Assembly: GCA_965644295.1 (NCBI GenBank)
Contig: CBFFRP010000051.1
Coordinates: forward strand, 1-46,719
Direction: 5' to 3'
Origin: Paraphysomonas bandaiensis
Lineage: Eukaryota > Chrysophyceae
Length of the DNA stretch: 46,719 bases
Part shown: one piece after another, positions 40,423-46,719 of the stretch
How the letters are laid out: each line of letters opens with the position of its first letter
How positions within the stretch are numbered: position 1 is the stretch's first letter
Notes under the pieces: model-generated
Databases searched by the model: none
Told to the model about the DNA's origin: nothing
Seen by the model: only the letters and a program-made list of their open reading frames with translations
Position numbers and translations under genes: made by a program

Positions 40423-43400
40423 ATGCGGAATTCAAAAGATCCTGCCAGCAGATTCCACAATGCTGTACATAGACAAGGGAGTATAATTCTTAAGTCAGGA
40501 GAAAAGATTAATATTGATATGGTTTTATTTGATTCCGGATCCAGTTCGGATAATTTTATTTCGAGAAGTTTTGTACAAAAGTGTGGGAATATTTTGAGTG
40601 AGGAAATGGTTTATAAGAAATTGAAAGTTAAAGTGGCAAATGGACATGAGATAATATTGGAAGGTTACATTCCTGTTAAGATTGCTTTCGAAAATGGGGA
40701 CAAAACTCATGAGGCTCATATTCGCTTGTATGTCTTGGATGGTCTTTCTAAGGATGTGATTATTGGATTGCCAGCTATTTGCGAGCATTTCACAGACTTG
40801 TTTACCAATATGATTAGACAAGCGTCAATAAGTTCTAAATTGTTAGATGAACTAAATGAAGTGCAAGTTCTAGCTAGCATTGGTGATGATATTGAAGAAC
40901 TACGCAGATATATGTTGTCAGGACCAGTTTCTGAACCATGGGAAAACTCTATTCCAGAATATTCAGAAGAGGACGATATGGTTCCTGAGCCATGTAGTTT
41001 CGGAAGTTTGGTAATGTTTCTGGAGCAGTCAGTGGATGAAGCGAGAGAAAAGTATTTTAATGAACTTGAGTCTCGTGTCAATTCGGATTTTGCCAAAGAG
41101 ACAGACATCTTAAGAGTGTTACGGGAGGAAGCTGTTGACGTGTTTGTTCCTAGAACTTGGACAGGTATTCAGCATGTTCCTGAGCTAAAATTAAAGGTTA
41201 AGGACACGATTCCTGATAGGATTAAACCCAAGAACATGAGAAGAATACCGCCAACATTATATGATCGAACTAAGGAGGAATTCAACAGAATGTGTGGATA
41301 CTTTTACCGTATTAGTATGAGTCCATATGCTTCTCCAATAGTTGTTGCACCTAAGGCTACAAAGCCTTTTATCAGGATATGTGGAGATTATAGGAGAGTG
41401 AATCTGGAGATCGAGAGTCCACATTATCCAATCCCAGATGTGATAAAAGAGTTACATAAGGCTGCAGGTTACAAAGTATTTATTGATTTAGACATTTGCA
41501 ATGCATTTCATGGAATAAGATTACATGAGTCCACTTCGGCATTGTTATCAGTCCAAACCCCTTGGGGTCAGTTCGAACCTAAATTTATGCCTGAAGGAGT
41601 TTCTCCTGCTAGTGGAGTACTGATGCATATTGTGTCCGATATATTCAATGAATACTCAGAATGGATGGTTGTCATTTTCGATAATCTGCTCATCTTAGCC
41701 TATGATTATAAAGATGCTTTTGAAAAGTTCAAATTAGTTCTCAAGAAATGTGTCTATTATAATGTTGTGTTGAAGCTCTCCAAAAGCAGATTTGGTTATT
41801 CGTCAGTGGAATTTTTTGGTTACCTTTGTAAGGATAACAGATATCAGTTGACGGAAAGTCGGAAATTATCAGTGACTTCGATTGCATTTCCCAATGGTAA
41901 AAACAAGACAAAAGAGATGCAAAGATTCTTAGGAGCTGCTATATACTTCAAGCCTTTTATTCCGTTATATAGTGATCTAACACATAATTTGCATGATATG
42001 ACGAAGAAGAATTTCAATTGGAACGAAGATTCTTGGACAATTGATTACAGGAGTGAATTCAATATATTCAAGGAAGCGATTTTGAAGTCTCTTACTTTAT
42101 ATCATCCGGATTATAAGTTGAGATGGATTTTGATGACTGATGCTTCGTTTTATGCATGTGGAGGCGTATTGTTGCAAATTTTTATTGATGAGAATGGCCA
42201 GGAGATATATCAAGTTATTGCAATGGTATCAAAGAAGTTTTCTGAACCGGCGTTGAAATGGTCTACCATTGATAAGGAATGTTTTGGTATATTCTTTTGT
42301 GTATATGCGTTGTCATATTATTTGAGAGGAAAGAAGTTTACGATCATGACTGACCATGCAAATCTCAAGTGGATGGAAGTTTCTGTTGTGGATCGTATAG
42401 TGCGTATGAGAATGTTCCTTCAGAATTTTCATTTTGACCTATTACATTTTAAAGGCAAACTAAATCGATTTGCGGATTGGTTATCCCGCAAGGATCAAGA
42501 ATCGGCAGTAGCTCATGTAATGTTATTGTGTATTTGCATGGATTGTTTTCCAGAGGAAAATGTAATGTGTGGGGAAATGGTTATGTTCGAAAATTCAGAG
42601 TTGTTACCAGATGACCAATTAATTGAGTTGAATTGTATGGGTCAATGGAGTTCCCAAGCAGATGATTTAGCTTGTTATGCGGTATTTCCGTCTGAGGTCT
42701 TAGTAGCTTTAGATGAATTGGCAGCTCAAAATATTCAACCTAGTTCACTTAAGGAGGCGTTTGATTTAGTACACAATGGTCGCATGGGTCACCATGGAGC
42801 TAAACGAACATGGTTGAAATTAAGTAAAGTGTTTCCAGGACACAAATTAACTACGGAGGTTATACAAGATTTTATTGATCGGTGTCCTATATGTCAAAAG
42901 TTTAATGCGGGTATGAGCACTTCGTTGCAGGCACCTATAAGAGCTCTTGACTCAGAACATTGTAGACAGTATGTTGGTTTTGATACTCTAACGGTCTCGC
43001 CACCGGATAAAGAAGGACATTGTTGTATACATGTTGTCAAACAATTACCTTCGCGAATAGTAGGACTTTATCCTGCAAAGGATTATAAAGCAATTGGAGT
43101 AGCACGTGCATTGTTTAGTTATTTTGTCACGTATGGGATTTCAGATGTTATGATTTCAGATCCTGGTTCAAATATAACTGCAGAGGTTGTACAATTACTT
43201 CTTAAATGGTTTGGTGTGCGCTTTAGAATGTCTTTAGTAGATCGACATGAATCAAATATGGTTGAAAGGACAAATCGTGAAACATTACGTTTTCTAAGTA
43301 CTCTAGTTCATGATGAAAGGTTGCAAGATAAATGGGGTGATCCAGATTGTTATTTGTTAATACAATTTATTCTAAATGATGAAGTTAGTAGTGAGACTGG

Positions 43401-44367
43401 CTTATCACCGTTTGAATTTACTTTTGGTACTGCGGCAAGACCCTATTTCAAACTTCCGGATAACTCTGATATCCTAGAAGGTTCTGCAACGTTTATCTCT
43501 AAATTTAATGAACACCTAGAAGTAATACGTGAGATTGCGTATGATGTTCAACGGAAAATTCAGGCGAGGCGTAAATCTAAAACTCCTACTGAACAATTAA
43601 CGCAATATCAACCCGGTCAACTTGTGTTATTTCAATTGAATCCTAAACAACATAAACCTAGTAAGTTATATCCTCGTTTCAAAGGACCATATGAAGTGCT
43701 TTCAACGTACAAAGCTGATGTGACATGTGTTCATATTGTGATGCGATTCGAAATAGTGTTACATATGTCTTCTCTAAAACCTTTCTTTGGTACGAAAGAA
43801 GAGGCATATCGAGTTGCTATGTTAGATTATGATCAATATGAAATTACTGAAGTACTAGCTTATCGAGGTGATCCTGAGAAACGCACTACTATGGATTTCT
43901 TGGTACATTTTAGTGATGGTTCTAAAATCTGGCTTCCATATACTACAGATCTTGCTTCTGCTGTTTCTTTCCAACAATATTGTCAACGAATTAACGCACT
44001 ATTTCCATTATTGTTCTCTGCTACAGAAGCAAAGCAATGTAGACTTTGGATGCGTAAACAACCCATAGATGGAGTTCAGCCAGGTCAAGATGTATATGTT
44101 AGTTTACGAGCTTGGGGAGCAGATTTCTATGATACATTAGAATTACCAGATTGCTACAAGTTGGAATATGTGGTGTTATGCAAGTATAAAAGATGGGCGG
44201 GAAAAAGACATTTACGTATCGATGTATACTGTCCACTTTTCAATACTACATATGAATGGAGTGCATATGATGTACACTGTTATGGACTATGTTCCGAATT
44301 CAATCCTACTACTATGGTACTTGTGGATGCAAACTTATGCAAAAGATTTCCAGACATACTTTTGTAA
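40423..44367 (+). CDS. Pol polyprotein: protease, reverse transcriptase, RNase H, integrase, chromodomain-like and novel C-terminal domain
   Basis: 1314 residues from ATG 40423, in frame with Gag. Protease: DSGSS (Asp37). Reverse transcriptase: SPYASPIVVAPK, RICGDYRRVN, motif A IDLDICNAFHG (Asp357), and the active-site box reads IFDNLLI (Phe419-Asp420-Asn421) where YxDD is expected. RNase H: TDASFYACGG, DKECFG, TDHANLKW, ADWLSR. Integrase: an H..H/CPICQ zinc region, then the core with FDTL, SDPGSN and MVERTNRE (Glu948). After GPYEV...SLKPFFG comes a chromodomain-like segment (about 1135-1185), then about 125 residues unlike anything I recognise, ending ATT-rich with VLVDANLC. It copies RNA to DNA and inserts it. 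Expression probably needs readthrough of the UGA or reinitiation at 40423. Confidence 0.93.
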   Translation: MRNSKDPASRFHNAVHRQGSIILKSGEKINIDMVLFDSGSSSDNFISRSFVQKCGNILSEEMVYKKLKVKVANGHEIILEGYIPVKIAFENGDKTHEAHIRLYVLDGLSKDVIIGLPAICEHFTDLFTNMIRQASISSKLLDELNEVQVLASIGDDIEELRRYMLSGPVSEPWENSIPEYSEEDDMVPEPCSFGSLVMFLEQSVDEAREKYFNELESRVNSDFAKETDILRVLREEAVDVFVPRTWTGIQHVPELKLKVKDTIPDRIKPKNMRRIPPTLYDRTKEEFNRMCGYFYRISMSPYASPIVVAPKATKPFIRICGDYRRVNLEIESPHYPIPDVIKELHKAAGYKVFIDLDICNAFHGIRLHESTSALLSVQTPWGQFEPKFMPEGVSPASGVLMHIVSDIFNEYSEWMVVIFDNLLILAYDYKDAFEKFKLVLKKCVYYNVVLKLSKSRFGYSSVEFFGYLCKDNRYQLTESRKLSVTSIAFPNGKNKTKEMQRFLGAAIYFKPFIPLYSDLTHNLHDMTKKNFNWNEDSWTIDYRSEFNIFKEAILKSLTLYHPDYKLRWILMTDASFYACGGVLLQIFIDENGQEIYQVIAMVSKKFSEPALKWSTIDKECFGIFFCVYALSYYLRGKKFTIMTDHANLKWMEVSVVDRIVRMRMFLQNFHFDLLHFKGKLNRFADWLSRKDQESAVAHVMLLCICMDCFPEENVMCGEMVMFENSELLPDDQLIELNCMGQWSSQADDLACYAVFPSEVLVALDELAAQNIQPSSLKEAFDLVHNGRMGHHGAKRTWLKLSKVFPGHKLTTEVIQDFIDRCPICQKFNAGMSTSLQAPIRALDSEHCRQYVGFDTLTVSPPDKEGHCCIHVVKQLPSRIVGLYPAKDYKAIGVARALFSYFVTYGISDVMISDPGSNITAEVVQLLLKWFGVRFRMSLVDRHESNMVERTNRETLRFLSTLVHDERLQDKWGDPDCYLLIQFILNDEVSSETGLSPFEFTFGTAARPYFKLPDNSDILEGSATFISKFNEHLEVIREIAYDVQRKIQARRKSKTPTEQLTQYQPGQLVLFQLNPKQHKPSKLYPRFKGPYEVLSTYKADVTCVHIVMRFEIVLHMSSLKPFFGTKEEAYRVAMLDYDQYEITEVLAYRGDPEKRTTMDFLVHFSDGSKIWLPYTTDLASAVSFQQYCQRINALFPLLFSATEAKQCRLWMRKQPIDGVQPGQDVYVSLRAWGADFYDTLELPDCYKLEYVVLCKYKRWAGKRHLRIDVYCPLFNTTYEWSAYDVHCYGLCSEFNPTTMVLVDANLCKRFPDILL

Positions 44368-44625
44368 AGGTTTTGTAATTCCTACTTCACTTTTGTTATT
44401 CTTAACACTTCTCTATTATCTATTTATATTGCATTACATTAATTCTTCACTATCTTATTTATAATATGCTTCTTACTCCCTCCTGTCTACTATTCTATTT
44501 TCTTTTATATTTATGAATCTAATCTTGTTTGTTTATACTTAGAATGACGCTATTTCATATGGCTGATATAGGTATTAACATTCATGTATCACAGTACTTG
44601 TATTCACAATCTAATTTCTCCAGCT

Positions 44626-44639
44626 GGGGGGAAAGAGGG
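44626..44639 (+). other. Polypurine tract of the nested retrotransposon
   Basis: GGGGGGAAAGAGGG-type tract preceded by CCAGCT and followed by TAG and the 3' LTR start TGTAAC. The same CAGCT-purines-TAG-TGT layout precedes the LTR of element B on the minus strand, which supports common descent. Confidence 0.85.
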
Positions 44640-44642
44640 TAG

Positions 44643-45152
44643 TGTAACGCAGTACTGGTTATTTCTGCGTTGTTAGTAGTATGATATGTTACTCATCTGT
44701 TATACTCCCTCATACGTACAGAGCATTTTTGTGTTTTCAGTTTCAGACACACTTTCAGTTTATACTTTTTCAGTTTCCAGATTGAGTATGGATGTACCGG
44801 ATAGATTGCGTACTTACGTACTGGAATTCTGTACTTATGTACATGGTGAAGTATGTATGACATTGTGTAGTACAATTGATCTGGTGTTGTGTTCTGTTGT
44901 GAACTACAGAGTATATGACTCTTGTGTGTGTTACATAGGGATGTATAGCTGTGTTATTCACTTCTTTTCTACTTTACGTTTTAATAACGATTTGTAAGCT
45001 ATCTCGCGGTTTGCGTTTTAGTGGAGGGAACTTCACCCGCTGGTGGTTCTAACAGTGTAGCAGCCCGCTGGCGTGCACTCTAAATCTTGTTGAAACGTTT
45101 GTAGATTGAGTTGTTTTGTGTTCACACATTTCTAGCCCTTAGAAATGTTTCA
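44643..45152 (+). repeat. 3' LTR of the nested Ty3-type retrotransposon (510 bp)
   Basis: Apparently identical to the 5' LTR at 38128-38637. It is followed directly by the second AAGG target-duplication copy and then by the rest of the integrase gene. The short ORFs seen inside both LTRs are the same and are not supported as genes. Confidence 0.97.
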
Positions 45153-45746
45153 AAGGCAATAAAAAAGATGTTTAAGCGTGAGTATCTAGATAAACCGAAA
45201 TACTCTTTAACAACTGACGCAGGTACAGAATTCCGAGGTATATTTAAAAAATGGTTATATGAAGATAGTATTTATCATAAAGTAACAGTGCCAGGCAGAC
45301 ATAAGCAGATGGCACCAATAGATAATTTAATTAATCAATTAAACAGCTTGTTTAATGGAATAGCAAATAAATATGAGGAGGAAACAGGAAAGCCTTATAA
45401 ACAGTGGACTGATCATATTGACGAAATACGTATATTATTAAATAAGTCCCGCAGAAAGAAACTTGACCCCGATAAATATGAATTGCCTACAACAACAACA
45501 AAGAATGGCAAATTAATAAAACCTAAATTTAAAATCGGTGATAAGGTCCATGTTATGCTGGATAAACCTAAAGATGCATTAAATAAAGTTCAATCAGGTA
45601 AGTTTAGAACTGGAGATTATCGCTTTGATTCTAAAGTTAGGGAAATAGAACAGATATTAGTATATAGTGGTAAAGTATTATATCGTTATATGGTGTCTGG
45701 TATTAAGAATGCTTCTTATTCTGCGGAGGAGTTAATTAAAGCCTAA
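45153..45746 (+). pseudogene. Polinton-type integrase, 3' part (after the retrotransposon)
   Basis: From 45157 the frame continues the integrase: TTDAGTEF with the second catalytic Asp, then HKQMAPIDNLINQLN, where the third acidic residue (usually Glu) reads as Asp. A helical region ends in NKSRRKKLDPD. The C terminus (FKIGDKVHVMLDKP, GKFRTGDYRFDSKVREIEQILV, SAEEL) matches the SH3/chromo-like tail of Polinton integrases. In the undisrupted gene the product would be 281 residues. The stop at 45744-45746 overlaps the convergent polymerase gene by 11 bp. Without its 5' part, this copy cannot make a functional enzyme. Confidence 0.85.
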
Positions 45747-46719
45747 TGGGGGGTTCATTGATTCTTGTCCATTTTAAATTACCTGTCGTTTTATCCTCTG
45801 GTTTTATATCCCTATTTTTCATTTTTTCATCTTTGTTACATTTAAATGTCACATTGTCCGTGTGTATTCTTACGACGTCATCTATACCGCCATATATTGC
45901 TGTTTCTGCCATTCTATTACGTGCGAACGATGACATAAACGATTTTAAACGTGCTTCTCCACATTTATAAGGGTCTTTAGCTAGAAACAGTTTATAATAA
46001 TCTTCTGTAGGTGTTATATGATGGTCTAATATTACATATTCATTTTTTATTGTTGGTCCTACATCTAAATCCTCTTCTCTTATTTCATCATATGTTTTAT
46101 ATATGGCTTTATAGCTGGTTAACTGACCCCATGCAGAGCTTAATAAGTGTTTTAATAATTTGTTTTTAGGGTATGTTTTACGTAATTTAGTCAGCTTATT
46201 TTTCCAATTACCAAAAATATGCGACCCTTGTCTTAAATCTGCCTCATCATATACATAGCTGTTAATTTCATCTTTATCCCAAAATTCAAACTCAAAGTTG
46301 AACATATCTTTATATTTCCATGCAAAATTAACCGAATAATGGGTATATAAATCATTCCTTGAATATGCGAATATCTTTTTAGCGTGTGGATTCTCAGACG
46401 TAATACCGACGTAATAAAAACCATATGGCAAGTTTTTACCACTGGAAAGTATATTTTTTATATCAGTACACATATTTTTACCCTTTTTAGTGGGTAAATG
46501 GAAAGTTCTAGCCGCTAAAATAGTGGGGTAATACTGGCTGTAATCATATCCAAAACATGGCCCTTGATATTGCTGACAGTACATTAAAGGACCATTATTG
46601 CACTGTGTCATATAATAGTGTTCTGCTTTTGTTACTTTACTAAATTTAATATCTTCTACATCTTTAAACTTATTTTTCCTCATGCGATTATATGTAATTT
46701 TCACTGCGAAATAATGAGA
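45736..46719 (-). CDS. Family B DNA polymerase (protein-primed type), C-terminal part, cut by window edge
   Basis: The frame is open from the right edge of the window (codon at 46719) to the TAA at 45736-45738, about 327 residues. Motif A is GYDYSQYYPTIL, with the metal-binding Asp. Motif B is LLSSAWGQLT, in place of KxxxNSxYG. Motif C is RIHTDNVTF, in place of YxDTDS. This fits the polymerases of Polintons and related viruses, which start replication from a terminal protein. The exonuclease domain and N terminus lie outside the window. No stop or frameshift is seen. The gene converges on the integrase. Confidence 0.88.
   Translation of the reverse strand, partial: SHYFAVKITYNRMRKNKFKDVEDIKFSKVTKAEHYYMTQCNNGPLMYCQQYQGPCFGYDYSQYYPTILAARTFHLPTKKGKNMCTDIKNILSSGKNLPYGFYYVGITSENPHAKKIFAYSRNDLYTHYSVNFAWKYKDMFNFEFEFWDKDEINSYVYDEADLRQGSHIFGNWKNKLTKLRKTYPKNKLLKHLLSSAWGQLTSYKAIYKTYDEIREEDLDVGPTIKNEYVILDHHITPTEDYYKLFLAKDPYKCGEARLKSFMSSFARNRMAETAIYGGIDDVVRIHTDNVTFKCNKDEKMKNRDIKPEDKTTGNLKWTRINEPPIRL

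Larger units (their letters stand above)
38128..45152 (+). mobile_element. Full-length Ty3-type LTR retrotransposon inserted in the integrase gene
   Basis: 7025 bp: LTR (38128-38637), Gag (38716-40401), Pol (40423-44367) in the same frame, polypurine tract (44626-44639), LTR (44643-45152). The domain order protease, reverse transcriptase, RNase H, integrase places it with Ty3-type rather than copia-type elements. Identical-looking LTRs, intact ORFs and a clean AAGG duplication indicate a recent insertion. The two remnants at 1-2597 belong to the same broad lineage, so this is a host-resident family that has invaded a virus-like element. Confidence 0.97.
30242..46719. mobile_element. Polinton/Maverick-like (Polinton-like virus) element, right end outside window, split by a retrotransposon
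   Basis: The gene set is diagnostic: retroviral-type integrase, type B DNA polymerase and A32/FtsK-like packaging ATPase. A fibre-like protein and several basic proteins accompany them. All genes are intronless and very AT-rich, unlike the host genes to the left. The left boundary is placed at a purine/G run (AGAGAGAGG then G10) at about 30242 because AT content, tandem repeats and gene style change there, but no matching inverted repeat is in view. Excluding the 7-kb retrotransposon, about 9.4 kb of the element is visible. No major capsid protein or maturation protease was recognised; these may lie beyond 46719. Confidence 0.8.

Overview
The window is nuclear DNA of a eukaryote, probably unicellular. 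It has split genes with GT-AG introns that are mostly 44-56 nt long, eukaryote-specific proteins (a tRNA-splicing endonuclease subunit, a TLDc protein, a PH-domain protein, an EF-hand protein), a eukaryotic-style hybrid histidine kinase, and abundant retroelements and satellites. I cannot place the organism more precisely.

Layout. 1-2.6 kb: remnants of two related Ty3-type LTR retrotransposons in opposite orientation. 2.6-5 kb: no convincing gene. 5.0-6.8 kb: a small SET-domain protein, then a broken retroelement ORF ending in a stem-loop repeat. 7.2-9.8 kb (-): hybrid histidine kinase, one 54-nt intron. 11.3-12.5 kb (-): mitochondrial-type TrmH/MRM1 rRNA ribose methyltransferase, three exons. 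12.57-12.74 kb: a long foldback element. 14.0-15.2 kb (-): TLDc protein, five exons. 15.6-16.8 kb (+): SEN34-like tRNA-splicing endonuclease subunit, five exons. 16.8-19.1 kb: repeats and a compact structured-RNA candidate. 19.1-21.5 kb (-): HEAT-repeat protein. 21.6-23.0 kb: 32-bp minisatellite with a 288-bp higher-order period. 24.0-26.2 kb (-): PH-domain protein with a possible four-helix-bundle region. 26.46-27.21 kb: (TATG)n microsatellite lying between the divergent starts of the PH gene and a coiled-coil/EF-hand gene (27.3-29.6 kb, +).

30.2-46.7 kb (running off the right edge): an AT-rich, intronless Polinton/Maverick-like (Polinton-like virus) element. It encodes a retroviral-type integrase, a type B DNA polymerase, an A32/FtsK-like packaging ATPase, a tail-fibre-like coiled-coil protein, a four-copy family of a beta-rich domain, and several basic or charged DNA-binding-type proteins. 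Nearly every gene has a TATATA-type box directly against its ATG. Its integrase gene is split by an apparently fresh Ty3-type retrotransposon (38128-45152). The two 510-bp LTRs look identical, the target duplication is 4 bp (AAGG), and the integrase frame matches on the two sides. The retrotransposon has an in-frame Gag-UGA-Pol arrangement, a CCCH rather than CCHC finger in Gag, an FDN box in place of YxDD in the reverse transcriptase, and a long conserved C-terminal extension in Pol that is shared with the two remnants at the left edge.

The most interesting part is this nested system: an integrated virus-like element carrying a fibre gene and a shared promoter signal, disabled by a recently mobile retrotransposon with unusual enzymology. 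All functional calls come from reading translated sequence by eye. No database search was possible.
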